The notes under the pieces: model-generated
Databases searched by the model: none
What the model was told of the DNA's origin: nothing
Seen by the model: the letters and a program-made list of their open reading frames with translations, nothing else
Program-made: the position numbers and the translations under genes
Shown here: one piece after another, positions 1 to 9,662 of the stretch
Layout of the letters: each line of letters opens with the position of its first letter
How positions within the stretch are numbered: the stretch's first letter is position 1
From: Paraglaciecola sp. T6c
Lineage (GTDB): Bacteria > Pseudomonadota > Gammaproteobacteria > Enterobacterales > Alteromonadaceae
Direction of reading: 5' to 3'
DNA length: 64,000 nt
Assembly (NCBI RefSeq): GCF_000014225.1
Contig: NC_008228.1
Location: 3,658,001 to 3,722,000 of the forward strand

Positions 1-1348
1 CCTCTAGTTCAAGGGTAATTTCTTTCTTCAAGGTGCGCGCTAAGTCACGCACGACTCGAGGAAAACGCCCAAACACTTTTTTGATGGGCTGCATGCGCGT
101 TTTCATCACGGCGCCTTGCAAATCGCCGGTGACCACGTCTAAATTAGCAATCGCTTTTGACATACTTTCGTCGTTGACGGATAAACCTAAACTAAGCAAC
201 CTGTTACGCACTAATACCAACTCACCTACCATATTCATGATTTGGTCTAAGCGCTTGGTATCCACCCTAACCGTCGTTTCCGGCTGTGGTGCTGCGGGAC
301 GCTTTTCCTCACGCTTAGAAACAGCCGACTTTTCCGCCGCCCCAGGGCTTTTAGCAGGTATATTGGCTTGGCTAGAGGCAATGCTGGGCGCACTCGACTT
401 AGTGTCGTTACTTTTATCAGTGGCTTTTTCACTTGCGGATTGCGACGGCGTGTTATCAGATACTGCCGACGTTACTGGAGTGTTTGGCGCTTTACTTGTT
501 TCTCCGTTAGCTTCTTTTTTGGTAACAGGCCCTTGCCCTTTACCATGGAGCTGATCGAGTAACGCTTCGAATTCATCATCACTGATATCTTCTGATTCAG
601 AATTTGTGCTTGCTACGGGCGCGTCAGTCGATTCAGAGGGAGCGTCTTGAGAGCCGCCAAACTGCCCTTCTCCATGAAGCTGATCGAGTAACGCTTCAAA
701 CTCATCATCACTAATATCGTCACCATCACTACTCATATCAGCGCCACTGGAAGACTCTGTGGATTGTGGCGGCTTAATTGATGGTGATTGCGATGCTCCT
801 CCAACGGGATTACCTTCACCGTGAAGTTCATCAAGCAAGGCCTCAAACTCGGATTCGTCAAAGTCATCCGAATTTGTTTTAGGCTGAGATGCCGCTTCAC
901 TGGGCGCCTCGATTACTGGCGTTTCGATAATTGGAGGCGCAGCAACTTGGTCTTGCGCCTCTGGCTTACTCAGGCGATGCAATGTATCTAATAACGATTG
1001 CTCTGCTGCTACCAAGGGTTTGTTCGATTTTACATCTTCAAACATGGCGACGACTTCGTCGGTTGCTTGAAGAATAATATCCATTAACTCTGGCGTTAAT
1101 GAACGTTGGCCGTTACGCATGACATCGAATACGTTTTCAGCGCCGTGACAAATATCGACTAATTCGGTTAACGAAAGAAAGCCCGCGCCACCTTTAACCG
1201 TGTGGTAGCCTCTGAAAATCGCATTCAGTAAATCCGAATCTTGCGGATTATTTTCCAACTCAACCAGCTGTTCTTGAAGCTGCTCTAGTATTTCACCCGC
1301 TTCTACTAAAAAATCCTGAAGGATCTCCTCGTCAACATCAAACCCCAT
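1..1348 (-). CDS. cheA: Chemotaxis histidine kinase CheA, 3' part missing (window edge)
   Basis: CheA autophosphorylates in receptor arrays and passes phosphate to CheY. The start at 1348 gives MGFDVDEEILQDFLVEAGE, an HPt (P1) domain whose phospho-accepting His lies in GYHTVKGG at about residue 49. A long acidic linker follows with three copies of a motif ending EFEALLDxLHGxG. The dimerisation (P3) helices come next, with VRVDTKRLDQIMNMVGELV and RFPRVVRDLARTLKKEITLE. The reading frame is open to the window edge, so the ATP-binding and CheW-like domains lie outside. It follows cheZ by 12 nt in the same transcript. The linker triplication is unusual; the family assignment is secure. Confidence 0.96.
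   Translation of the reverse strand, partial: MGFDVDEEILQDFLVEAGEILEQLQEQLVELENNPQDSDLLNAIFRGYHTVKGGAGFLSLTELVDICHGAENVFDVMRNGQRSLTPELMDIILQATDEVVAMFEDVKSNKPLVAAEQSLLDTLHRLSKPEAQDQVAAPPIIETPVIEAPSEAASQPKTNSDDFDESEFEALLDELHGEGNPVGGASQSPSIKPPQSTESSSGADMSSDGDDISDDEFEALLDQLHGEGQFGGSQDAPSESTDAPVASTNSESEDISDDEFEALLDQLHGKGQGPVTKKEANGETSKAPNTPVTSAVSDNTPSQSASEKATDKSNDTKSSAPSIASSQANIPAKSPGAAEKSAVSKREEKRPAAPQPETTVRVDTKRLDQIMNMVGELVLVRNRLLSLGLSVNDESMSKAIANLDVVTGDLQGAVMKTRMQPIKKVFGRFPRVVRDLARTLKKEITLELE
541..871 (-). repeat. Triplicated motif inside the CheA linker
   Basis: Three in-frame copies of a motif reading roughly (D/E)xEFEALLDxLHGxG lie at about 812-871, 665-717 and 541-590. The last two are nearly identical at DNA level as well (ISDDEFEALLDQLHG in both), which points to recent duplication. 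The copies are separated by low-complexity Ser/Ala/Pro/Glu stretches between the HPt and dimerisation domains, where P2 normally sits. Confidence 0.8.
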
Positions 1349-1360
1349 ATTGTAACGCCT

Positions 1361-2104
1361 CTAAAATCCTAAACTTGACAGTAAATCATCAACATCATCT
1401 TGATTAGATGCGACGTCGTCACGGTTAGCTGCATCGAGAATTGGGCCTTCCGCTTTAACACTATCGGCTTGTTTATCAGATATATGAGGAATTTCCGCTG
1501 ACTCTGATCCACCGAACATCGTTAACATATGCACTAGGCTGTCTTCTACTTCTTTAACTAGTTCAATGACCCGGCGAATAATTTGCCCTGTGATGTCCTG
1601 ATAGCCTTGAGCTAGTAGCATCTCGGTTAATAATGCGTTTAATTTTCCAGACTCGTCCTTGCCCTCTTCTAAAAAGGTGTCGAGGCGTCTGCACAGGGCA
1701 TTGAATTCGCCCAGCTCTAACTGACGATTAAAAAGCTTCTTCCACTCAGGAATGATTTCGTTCATTTCAGAATTGAGCTTTTCGGCAATGGGCATGCAAT
1801 CATCGACTAAGTCCATCGTGCGATTCGCGGCTTGCTCAGTGGTTTCAATAACATACGTGAGCCGCGTTTTAGCGTCAGGGATCTCTTCATTCGCTAAATT
1901 AGCAATACGTTCATCGAGTTGAAAGTTATTCAAAGAATCATGAAGTTGGCGAGTTAATTTACCTACCTCTTCGAACAGTTCGACAGAATTGGTGTCATTG
2001 ACACTATCGAGAAGCTGCTGAGCGCCTTGATTATTACCACTTTCAAGTAAAGCGACTAATTGCTTTGCATCTTCTAGCTTCATGGGGGCTGGATGTGAGG
2101 TCAT
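1361..2104 (-). CDS. cheZ: CheY-P phosphatase CheZ
   Basis: CheZ speeds dephosphorylation of CheY-P and so resets the motor signal. The 247-residue protein is mostly long helix. It carries GYQDITGQIIRRV with Asp170 and Gln174, matching the catalytic Asp/Gln pair spaced by four residues in enterobacterial CheZ. The C-terminal DDVDDLLSSLGF is the expected CheY-binding tail after an acidic linker. It sits between cheY and cheA, 31 nt downstream of cheY. Length and motifs fit the family. Confidence 0.96.
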   Translation of the reverse strand: MTSHPAPMKLEDAKQLVALLESGNNQGAQQLLDSVNDTNSVELFEEVGKLTRQLHDSLNNFQLDERIANLANEEIPDAKTRLTYVIETTEQAANRTMDLVDDCMPIAEKLNSEMNEIIPEWKKLFNRQLELGEFNALCRRLDTFLEEGKDESGKLNALLTEMLLAQGYQDITGQIIRRVIELVKEVEDSLVHMLTMFGGSESAEIPHISDKQADSVKAEGPILDAANRDDVASNQDDVDDLLSSLGF

Positions 2105-2135
2105 AAGGCCTTCCTTATCGTTGAGAAAAGCCTGA

Positions 2136-2507
2136 CTAACCTAAGCGTTCAAATATCTTGGCCAACTTCTCTTTAAGGGTCGCAGCAGTAAATGGTTTGA
2201 TAACATACCCATTAACACCAGCCTGCGCCGCCGCTACAATTTGTTCTTTTTTGGCTTCTGCCGTTACCATTAACACTGGTGTGTGTTTAAGGTTTTCGTC
2301 GGCACGGATCGCCCGCAATAAATCAATTCCTTGCATGCCTGGCATGTTCCAGTCAGTCACTACAAAATCAAAATCACCTTGTTGAAGCATAGGCAATGCG
2401 GTACTGCCATCATCCGCTTCTTGAATATTAGTAAAACCTAGATCTTTCAATAGGTTCTTGATGATGCGACGCATTGTCGAGAAATCATCAACAACCAAAA
2501 TTTTCAT
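2136..2507 (-). CDS. cheY: Chemotaxis response regulator CheY
   Basis: CheY is a single receiver domain that binds FliM when phosphorylated and changes motor rotation. The ATG at 2507 gives [20 protein letters not shown], the normal CheY start, with GGATAAG about 7 nt upstream. A longer frame from a TTG at 2546 adds 13 residues without homology and was not chosen. The acidic pair is at residues 7-8, the phospho-acceptor Asp is in [12 protein letters not shown] (about residue 52), and the conserved Lys is in YVIKPF. It is a 123-residue protein placed between fliA and cheZ. Confidence 0.96.
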   Translation of the reverse strand: MKILVVDDFSTMRRIIKNLLKDLGFTNIQEADDGSTALPMLQQGDFDFVVTDWNMPGMQGIDLLRAIRADENLKHTPVLMVTAEAKKEQIVAAAQAGVNGYVIKPFTAATLKEKLAKIFERLG

Positions 2508-2566
2508 ATTCTTATCCAAAACTTTCTCCGCTCGAGGCAAAATCAAAACATTTATATGTTATTTGT

Positions 2567-3295
2567 TTATTCTTCAATACGCCAAGTCTGCATTTTACTT
2601 TTTAGTTTTAGCATAGCTTGACTGTGTATTTGGCTAACACGTGATTCACTCACGTCTAGAACTTCACCTATTTCACGTAGATTCAATTCTTCGTCATAGT
2701 ACAATGATAATACGATTGCTTCACGCTCAGGTAAGGTTGTAATGGCATGGGCTAAGGCTTTTTGAAAAGAGCCTTGGAGCAAATCTTCAAACGGAGTATC
2801 AGAGCCTTTAGTTTGCTCTGTTGTCACCACATCTTCCGATACCCCTAAATCTTCCATGCCAATAATTTTACCTGCATTCACTTCACCAAGCATTTGGTGA
2901 TATTGCTCAATGCTGACTTCAAGTTTTTTGGCTATATCTACATCTCTGGCGTCACGGCCTGTCTCACGCTCAACTTTATTAATGGCATCCGTTATCGCAC
3001 GGCCATTTTTATGCACAGAGCGTGGTGTCCAATCACCTTTTCGAATTTCGTCAAGCATAGAGCCGCGAATTCGAATACCTGCAAAGGTCTCAAAACTCGC
3101 ACCTTTGGTGCCATCGAAGTTACGAGACGCTTCAAGTAAACCAATCATACCGGCTTGAATGAGATCGTCGACCAATACGCTGGCGGGTAAGCGGGCAATA
3201 AGATGATGAGCAATGCGCTTTACCAATGGAGCATGACGCTCCACCAGTGCATTTCTGTCATCTAACTGCTGATACGCAGCGGCTTTACTGTTCAC
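2567..3295 (-). CDS. fliA: Flagellar sigma factor FliA (sigma-28)
   Basis: FliA directs RNA polymerase to late flagellar and chemotaxis promoters. Region 2 includes VDDLIQAGMIGLLEASRNFD, followed by the RIRGSMLDEIRKGDW and PRSVHK stretch typical of sigma-28. Region 4 carries LPEREAIVLSLYYDEELNL and SESRVSQIHSQA. At 242 residues it has normal family length. The start overlaps the flhG stop by four bases, so the two are translationally coupled. A good sigma-28 promoter in this window lies upstream of the flagellin at 59919-60743. Confidence 0.97.
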   Translation of the reverse strand: MNSKAAAYQQLDDRNALVERHAPLVKRIAHHLIARLPASVLVDDLIQAGMIGLLEASRNFDGTKGASFETFAGIRIRGSMLDEIRKGDWTPRSVHKNGRAITDAINKVERETGRDARDVDIAKKLEVSIEQYHQMLGEVNAGKIIGMEDLGVSEDVVTTEQTKGSDTPFEDLLQGSFQKALAHAITTLPEREAIVLSLYYDEELNLREIGEVLDVSESRVSQIHSQAMLKLKSKMQTWRIEE

Positions 3296-4158
3296 CGAAT
3301 ATCGCCCACGGCTTTTTTGGCCACCAACTGCTCAAGGAAGAACTCTAAATGCCCTCCTGGCTGAGAAGGCACTGGCCAACCTGCTGCCTGTTGAGCTAGC
3401 TTTTTAATAGCGATAGCCGCTGGCGAAGTTGGATATGCTTCAACAATCGCTTTTTGCTTACGAACCGACTTACGAATATTTTCATCAAACGGTACAGTGG
3501 CGACTAGTTCTAAGGCCACGTCTAAAAAGCGGTCGGTGACTTTTGTTAACTTATTGAACAGCTCTTGTCCTTCTCGCATATTGCGCACCATATTGGCGAC
3601 AATTTTAAAACGAAAAACACCGTGCTCTTTATTCAAAATTTTGATCAATGCATAGGCATCTGTGAGAGATGTAGGTTCATCACACACTACCACTAGGATA
3701 TCTTGCGAGGCACGTGAGAAACTTAAAACCATATCTGAAATACCTGCCGCAGTATCAACAATTAATACGTCAATTTGCGAGCGCAGCTCACTGAATGCTC
3801 TAATTAAGCCTGCATGTTCGGTTGGAGTGAGTTCAGTCATTGACTGACTGCCAGAGGTTGCTGGCGCAATTTTAATCCCGTGGGGACCTTCAACAAGGAC
3901 TTCGTCTAGAGTGCATTCCCCTGACAATACATGTGAAAGGTTTTTCACCACACGTAAGCCAAGTAACACATCCACGTTGGCTAAGCCTAAATCTGCGTCT
4001 AATACCATGACTCTCTTACCCTGCTGGGCCATAGAGATCGCGGTATTTAACGTGACGTTGGTTTTACCCACGCCGCCCTTACCACCGGTAACGGCGATCA
4101 CTTTAATTAATCGAGATTGATTCATTCTTCTTAAGCTACTCGCTTGGTCCTCAATCAT
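3292..4158 (-). CDS. flhG: Flagellar number regulator FlhG (FleN, MinD-like ATPase)
   Basis: FlhG is a ParA/MinD-type ATPase that limits flagellar number and, in polar flagellates, restrains the FlrA/FleQ regulator. Its deviant Walker A motif is VTGGKGGVGKTNVTLN at about residues 24-39; DADLGLANVDVLLGL and LIVDTAAGISD follow as expected. The 288-residue length is normal. It overlaps flhF by four bases upstream and fliA by four bases downstream. Its presence with flhF is good evidence for a controlled, polar flagellum. Confidence 0.96.
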   Translation of the reverse strand: MIEDQASSLRRMNQSRLIKVIAVTGGKGGVGKTNVTLNTAISMAQQGKRVMVLDADLGLANVDVLLGLRVVKNLSHVLSGECTLDEVLVEGPHGIKIAPATSGSQSMTELTPTEHAGLIRAFSELRSQIDVLIVDTAAGISDMVLSFSRASQDILVVVCDEPTSLTDAYALIKILNKEHGVFRFKIVANMVRNMREGQELFNKLTKVTDRFLDVALELVATVPFDENIRKSVRKQKAIVEAYPTSPAAIAIKKLAQQAAGWPVPSQPGGHLEFFLEQLVAKKAVGDIR

Positions 4159-5486
4159 ACTGCCACTGCTGCGTTATTTAGTGAGTTACCACTAGTATGA
4201 ATTAATACGTGCTTTTTATAAAGCTTAGCGGCGCTGGTTATTAAAAATTTTGCATCTGCCACTTTCAAGTCTTCCGGAACCTTTTGGCCATCGGTAATAA
4301 AGCTCACGGACAATTTGTGCTCGATGGCCGCACTAATTGCCTCTCCAAGACTGTAGCATTCATCTATTTTGGTGAAAATACAACCCTGTAAAGAAATCTG
4401 TTTGTAAGCAGCAATGGTTTGCTGCATAACTTGATATTGACTGTTGGCTTGCATGACCAAATAACTGCTGATATTCGCCGTTGTACTCTGCTTCAACGTT
4501 TCTAACTGCTTGATCAGTCTAACATCTCTTTGCCCAAACCCTGCAGTATCAATAAGTATAAGGCGCTTATTCCTAAACTGGAATAACAGATCTGATAACT
4601 CTTCAGCGTTCTGCGCTTTTTTCACCGAGCAACCAATAATTCTGGCATAGGTAGAAATTTGCTCGTAAGCAGCGATTCGATAGCTGTCAATGGTGATCAA
4701 GCCGACATTTTGAGCACCGTATTTTTGCGCAGCTTGTGCGGCAAGTTTTGCCACAGTCGTTGTCTTTCCAGTCCCAGTAGGGCCCATTAAAACTGCGATG
4801 CCGCCTTTGGTCAGTAAGTTACTTTCTTCAGTTTGTATGCGATTAGCCAGCAGTTTTAATAAAAACAACCAAGCTTGACGCTCATCAGTATCTGCCGGGG
4901 TATAAGAAACCACTTCATTGGCCAGTGCTTCACTGATACCCATCTTTTGTAACTTGTTGGTTAAATAGCCGTGTAAAGGATGGTTTCGTCCTTTGTCTTG
5001 TTGCAAAAGACCAGCCACTTGGAACTGAAGCACATTACGTAAAGAGGCTAGCTCTTGACGCATTTCATTTAATGCGTCTTGCTGATGCGGTACGTTGGGT
5101 ACCTCTGGTTGCGCCTGCGTTTGGCGTTGCGGCTGACTTGTTACATTTTGAGGCTTTGCAGGCTGAGCAACAGGCTGACTCGCTTGATGAGCTGACTCTT
5201 TTGCTTGAATTTGTTTTTCAAGCAATGCTCTAAGGCTATCCGGTCCGCTGTCACCGATGATTTCACTGAGGGTAGGAGTGGATTCTGCTCTGGGCTTCGG
5301 TGCAGACGTCAAACTGGACTCGGCGCGCTTAGGGCTTGCAGCTGGCTCTTTGTCATATGCAGCGACAATTTCCACACCATTGCTTAGCTTTTTATTAGAC
5401 ATGATGACTGCATCATCGCCCAACTCGTCTTTGACTTGTTTCAAAGCCTCGCGCATGTCTTTGCCATAAAAGCGTCTAATTTTCAC
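4155..5486 (-). CDS. flhF: Flagellar biosynthesis GTPase FlhF
   Basis: FlhF is an SRP-type GTPase that places the flagellum at the pole. The N-terminus MKIRRFYGKDMREALKQVK is typical, and is followed by a Pro/Gln/Ala-rich linker to about residue 135. The GTPase (NG) domain has the P-loop GPTGTGKTTT at 235-244, then DTAGFGQRD and the guanine-specificity motif TKID. The length of 443 residues fits. It lies 34 nt after flhA and overlaps flhG, consistent with one flhA-flhF-flhG-fliA-che transcript. Confidence 0.97.
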   Translation of the reverse strand: MKIRRFYGKDMREALKQVKDELGDDAVIMSNKKLSNGVEIVAAYDKEPAASPKRAESSLTSAPKPRAESTPTLSEIIGDSGPDSLRALLEKQIQAKESAHQASQPVAQPAKPQNVTSQPQRQTQAQPEVPNVPHQQDALNEMRQELASLRNVLQFQVAGLLQQDKGRNHPLHGYLTNKLQKMGISEALANEVVSYTPADTDERQAWLFLLKLLANRIQTEESNLLTKGGIAVLMGPTGTGKTTTVAKLAAQAAQKYGAQNVGLITIDSYRIAAYEQISTYARIIGCSVKKAQNAEELSDLLFQFRNKRLILIDTAGFGQRDVRLIKQLETLKQSTTANISSYLVMQANSQYQVMQQTIAAYKQISLQGCIFTKIDECYSLGEAISAAIEHKLSVSFITDGQKVPEDLKVADAKFLITSAAKLYKKHVLIHTSGNSLNNAAVAV

Positions 5487-5520
5487 AATTTACCCCTTGC
5501 TACTTGCATCTGGTGACGGA

Positions 5521-7623
5521 CTATTGACCCACCGCACTGACTATTTTAATTTGTTTGTCATCTGGAATTTCTTGATATGACAACACATGCAAACCTTGTA
5601 CTGCGTGCTTCAAGAACCTTGATAACACTGGGCGTAACATACCTGAGGTGAGTAACACCGCAGGTTCGCCCGCTAATTCTTGCTGTTGAGAAGCATCATT
5701 TAGTGACTTTTGTAAACGTTCAGCTAAACCAGGTTCTATTCCTGCGCCATCTCCTCCACCGGCTTGTAATGACTGGTGCAACATCTGTTCCAACTCTGGC
5801 GCCAAAGTTATGACTGGTAACTCGGCTTGTCCGCCATTGATCTCTTGAATGATGAGGCGCTTAAGAGAGATACGCAGCGCAGACACCAACACATCAGGAT
5901 CTTGACTCTTAGGTCCATACTCACACAAGGTTTGTACAATGGTGCGTAAATCACGGATAGGCACGCCTTCGTACAATAGCGTTTGCAGTACTTTAACCAC
6001 GGTACTAAGTGACAAAATATCAGGTACTAAACCTTCTACTAATTTAGGGCTTTGCTTGGCAAGCATATCCAACAACTGCTGAACCTCTTCGTGACCAAGT
6101 AATTGATACGCATTATTAGTCAGAAGTTGACTTAGGTGAGTCGCGACAACCGTGGCGCTATCGACCACGGTATAACCTAACGTTTGTGCGTGCTCACGTT
6201 GGTTCGAGCGGATCCATACGGCATCTAGGCCAAATGCTGGATCTTTTGTCACGGTTCCATCTAATTTGCCAAATACCTGACCTGGGTTAATCGCCAGCTC
6301 GTCGTCGTGGCTGATCTCCGCTTCGCCAACAGAGACTCCCAACATGGATATGGTGTAGTTGTTAGGACTTAAATCTAAATTATCGCGAATATGAACTGGA
6401 GGTATAAGAAAGCCAAGCTCTTGAGACAACTTCTTACGGACCCCTTTGATACGTGTCAATAACTCGCCGCCTTGTGATTTATCTACCAGCGGGATCAAGC
6501 GGTAACCTACTTCTAAACCAATGGTGTCAACGTGTTGCACGTCATCCCAACCTAGTTCTTTGATTTCAGCAGGTTTTGGTGTGCCACGTTCTTTTTCAGG
6601 CGCCAATACTTCCGGCTGTGAGGCCAATTTCTTTTCGCTCCAGTGCTGGTAATAAGCATATCCGCCCACTAACGCACTAAACCCCAAGAAAGCCACATGC
6701 GGCATGCCCGGCACTATACCCATGACAAACAAAATACCACTGGTGATGTATAACGCTTGGCGATTACCTAATTGACGAGTGAGTTCTTGTCCCATTTCTT
6801 GGGAGTCGTTTTCACGAGTGACGATTATCGCTGTCGCTACAGACAACAATAACGAAGGAATTTGTGCAACTAGGCCATCACCTATGGTTAGCAATGTATA
6901 AATCTCGACGGCCTGCCCGAAGGCTAAGTCGTGTTGAAAAATGCCAATGAATAAACCGCCCACTATGTTGATCAACATAATGAATAACCCTGCAACCGCA
7001 TCCCCTTTTACGAATTTAGACGCACCGTCCATTGAGCCATAGAAGTCGGCTTCACTGGTCACTTCAAACCGGCGTTTACGGGCTTCATCTTGGTCGATAA
7101 AACCTGCGTTTAAATCTGCATCAATGGCCATTTGCTTACCTGGCATTGCATCTAACGTAAAGCGTGCGCTCACTTCTGAGATACGTCCAGCACCTGCGGT
7201 CACCACTTTAAAGTTAATAATCAACAGAATGGCAAATACCACAATACCCACAGCGTAGTTACCACCAATAACCACTTCGCCAAATGCTTGGATCACTTTC
7301 CCCGCCGCATCACCGCCTTCGTGCCCTTCCAGCAAAACAATCCGTGTTGATGCCACATTCAAGGCTAAGCGCAGTACAGTGGCAATTAGCAGAACGAGTG
7401 GGAAAATTCCGAAGTCGACGGGCTTCTTAGTGAAAACAGACACTAAGATAATGACCAGTGATAAAGCAATATTAAAGCTAAACAGCACGTCGAGAAGAAA
7501 CGCTGGCATGGGTAAAATAACCATTCCCATGATGGCCAACAATACAAGAGGCGCACCAAGTCCAGACATAACAGACTGAAATTGATTTTTGTCGAAACGA
7601 TTAAGATAAGCTGTTAGTTGCAT
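5521..7623 (-). CDS. flhA: Flagellar export gate protein FlhA
   Basis: FlhA forms the nonameric ring of the flagellar type III export gate. The first half (about residues 20-330) has multiple membrane segments, with the conserved FHIPEP-family stretch around GRISEVSARFTLDAMPGKQM and DADLNAG. The second half is the soluble substrate/chaperone-docking domain. It ends LHVLSYQEIPDDKQIKIVSAVG. Length is 700 residues, normal. A sigma-54 promoter match lies 43-58 nt upstream, so flhA probably opens its own operon. Confidence 0.98.
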   Translation of the reverse strand: MQLTAYLNRFDKNQFQSVMSGLGAPLVLLAIMGMVILPMPAFLLDVLFSFNIALSLVIILVSVFTKKPVDFGIFPLVLLIATVLRLALNVASTRIVLLEGHEGGDAAGKVIQAFGEVVIGGNYAVGIVVFAILLIINFKVVTAGAGRISEVSARFTLDAMPGKQMAIDADLNAGFIDQDEARKRRFEVTSEADFYGSMDGASKFVKGDAVAGLFIMLINIVGGLFIGIFQHDLAFGQAVEIYTLLTIGDGLVAQIPSLLLSVATAIIVTRENDSQEMGQELTRQLGNRQALYITSGILFVMGIVPGMPHVAFLGFSALVGGYAYYQHWSEKKLASQPEVLAPEKERGTPKPAEIKELGWDDVQHVDTIGLEVGYRLIPLVDKSQGGELLTRIKGVRKKLSQELGFLIPPVHIRDNLDLSPNNYTISMLGVSVGEAEISHDDELAINPGQVFGKLDGTVTKDPAFGLDAVWIRSNQREHAQTLGYTVVDSATVVATHLSQLLTNNAYQLLGHEEVQQLLDMLAKQSPKLVEGLVPDILSLSTVVKVLQTLLYEGVPIRDLRTIVQTLCEYGPKSQDPDVLVSALRISLKRLIIQEINGGQAELPVITLAPELEQMLHQSLQAGGGDGAGIEPGLAERLQKSLNDASQQQELAGEPAVLLTSGMLRPVLSRFLKHAVQGLHVLSYQEIPDDKQIKIVSAVGQ

Positions 7624-7665
7624 AGCGCGTATTTTTTGACACCTGACGGACGTTTTACTTCATAA

Positions 7666-7681
7666 AGCAACTACCGCGCCA
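7666..7681 (-). promoter_or_regulatory. Sigma-54 promoter upstream of flhA
   Basis: The minus-strand sequence TGGCGCGGTAGTTGCT fits the -24/-12 consensus TGGCACG-N4-TTGCW, with GG and GC at the correct spacing. It lies in the 121-nt gap between flhB and flhA and would start transcription about 30 nt before the flhA ATG. The activator is likely FlrC or FlrA, by analogy with Vibrio and Pseudomonas. Confidence 0.8.
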
Positions 7682-7744
7682 AATGAGGTAAAACACCCCT
7701 ACGCCATGCATTAATCTTTAGTCTAACCGCAGGCTGGTGAGACT

Positions 7745-8869
7745 TTAGCGCCTCAATTCGTAAGGGATAGGAAGGTTTGTGGGTACTGACTTAGGACGTT
7801 TTCCCTTGCCATTTTTGTAGGCTTTTAGTTGAAAGACATAAGCCAAAATTTGCGCCACGGCCATGAATAGCTTAGCCGGGATCTCAGACTCCACTTCAGT
7901 AGAGTAATAAATTGCTCGAGCCAACATGGGCGATGCGACAATAGGCACTTCATGTGCGTCGGCTATTTTACGTATATGCATCGCCATTTCATCGACCCCT
8001 TTGGCAACGAGCACGGGTGCTCGGGTGCCTTGTTGATCATATTTCAAGGCGATGGAATAATGCGTCGGGTTCGTTACCACCACATCGGCCGTAGGTACTT
8101 CTTGCATCATACGGTTTGCAGCAGCTTGAAATTGTAATCGACGAATACGGTTTTTAACCTGTGGGTCACCTTCAGCGTTTTTGTTTTCGTCTTTCACTTC
8201 CTGTTTCGACATTTTCATTTCTTTGTTGTGCTTGTAACTTTGATACGGCACATCAAACGCCGCGATAGGAATAAGTGCACAGCACATCATGAGAAATGCC
8301 CATGATATTAAGTCCATTGCATGAAATAAGTTTTGTGGATACAGTTCTAAATCAAGGTGTAAAGCTTCATCCTTAAATACCAACATAGCGACATAAGCCA
8401 TGCCCATCACCACTATCACTTTGGCTATCGCTTTAAGCAATTCAACTAAACCATTCATACCAAACATGCGCTTAAAGCCAGCGAGCGGATTGAGCTTATT
8501 GGCTTTAGGTGCCGCTCCCTGCCAGGTGAAATTGTAGCCACCAAGCGCAATATTGCCGTAAATGCCCGCTGCGGTAATGATGACCATGTACAGCATAACG
8601 GGCGTGGCGACTGTTTCGATCGCTGAGCCCCATGCTTGAAACATATGCGTAAAGTCATAGGTTTCATCACGCGATAGAGTAAATGTGCGCTGAGTAACTA
8701 GGTAAATCGCCTTGGCAATTTGCCCTCCCATCATGATGAACGCAGCAGCGCTAAAGACTAAAACAAGGGCCGTCGAGAGTTCTTTGGATCGCGCGACTTG
8801 GCCCTTTTTTCTGGAGTCGGTGATCTTTTTGGATGTGGGGTCTTCTGTTTTTTCATTAGCGTCAGACAT
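7745..8869 (-). CDS. flhB: Flagellar export switch protein FlhB
   Basis: FlhB sits in the export gate and switches secretion from rod/hook to filament substrates. Four hydrophobic segments lie in the first ~210 residues, followed by the charged linker YQSYKHNKEMKMSKQEVKDE and a cytoplasmic domain. The autocleavage motif NPTH is present at residues 267-270. Length is 374 residues. A strong GGAGG ribosome-binding site precedes the ATG, and the gene follows fliR by 12 nt. It ends the fliL-to-flhB operon. Confidence 0.97.
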   Translation of the reverse strand: MSDANEKTEDPTSKKITDSRKKGQVARSKELSTALVLVFSAAAFIMMGGQIAKAIYLVTQRTFTLSRDETYDFTHMFQAWGSAIETVATPVMLYMVIITAAGIYGNIALGGYNFTWQGAAPKANKLNPLAGFKRMFGMNGLVELLKAIAKVIVVMGMAYVAMLVFKDEALHLDLELYPQNLFHAMDLISWAFLMMCCALIPIAAFDVPYQSYKHNKEMKMSKQEVKDENKNAEGDPQVKNRIRRLQFQAAANRMMQEVPTADVVVTNPTHYSIALKYDQQGTRAPVLVAKGVDEMAMHIRKIADAHEVPIVASPMLARAIYYSTEVESEIPAKLFMAVAQILAYVFQLKAYKNGKGKRPKSVPTNLPIPYELRR

Positions 8870-8881
8870 AAACCGCCTCCT

Positions 8882-9661
8882 TTAAGGACAAACTCTAACG
8901 AGCTGACACATCATTTGCTGAGCTCTATCCCACTGTACTTCAAAGTGGTAAGTGAAATTATCCATGGTGATCCAGATAATCACCAAACCCATGATTTGCG
9001 CGATACTGAAACCCAAACTAAAAATGTTCAATTGCGGCGCCGCCTTGGTCATAACACCGAACGCCAAGTTAACAATCAATAAAGATACAATCGGCGCTAA
9101 AGACAAGGTCACGGCGGAAATAAACATCCAACCAGCCCAATGGGCGATTTCTCTAAATTGCTCTGGCTGAAGCCACGCTTCTCCTACTGGAAATGCAGTA
9201 AAGCTCATCACCACCATACGGATCATGGCTAAATGGCCATCTAGCGCCCAAAAGAGCAAAGTCGCTAGAATTAAGTAGAACTGACCTACCGCGGGTACAT
9301 TGATGCCATTGACTGGGTCGACGATGGAAGCAAATCCAAGCCCTGTTTGCATCGCCACGACTTGCCCTGCCAATACAAAGGTATTCAGCACCATGGTTGA
9401 GATAAACCCCAGGGAAATACCGATAATAAGTTGCTGGATCACCAACACGAAGGTACTTACTGAGAGTATTTCTACAACCGGCACAGGCGGTATAACAGGC
9501 AAAATAATGAAAGTAATAAACAGCGTCAATAAAGCGCGTACAGTAGTGGGAACTGTTTTCGCACTCAAGCCAACCATGGTCGCCAACATGCCCGATATAC
9601 GCATGAATGGCAGTAACATGTCACCCATGAACTGAGTGATAATGTCGGCGGAAAACGCCAT
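8882..9661 (-). CDS. fliR: Flagellar export gate protein FliR
   Basis: FliR is a polytopic inner-membrane component of the FliPQR export channel. The 259-residue protein is almost entirely hydrophobic with about six predicted segments; family-typical stretches are QTGLGFASIVDPVNG and NVPAVGQFYLILATLLF. It is preceded by fliQ with a single-base gap and followed by flhB. Position and length match the conserved fliPQR-flhB order. Confidence 0.96.
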   Translation of the reverse strand: MAFSADIITQFMGDMLLPFMRISGMLATMVGLSAKTVPTTVRALLTLFITFIILPVIPPVPVVEILSVSTFVLVIQQLIIGISLGFISTMVLNTFVLAGQVVAMQTGLGFASIVDPVNGINVPAVGQFYLILATLLFWALDGHLAMIRMVVMSFTAFPVGEAWLQPEQFREIAHWAGWMFISAVTLSLAPIVSLLIVNLAFGVMTKAAPQLNIFSLGFSIAQIMGLVIIWITMDNFTYHFEVQWDRAQQMMCQLVRVCP

Positions 9662-9662
9662 G

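Noticed and set aside
2508-2546. Longer CheY starting at a TTG
   Set aside because: The extra 13 residues have no CheY homology, and the ATG at 2507 has its own ribosome-binding site and the conserved start.
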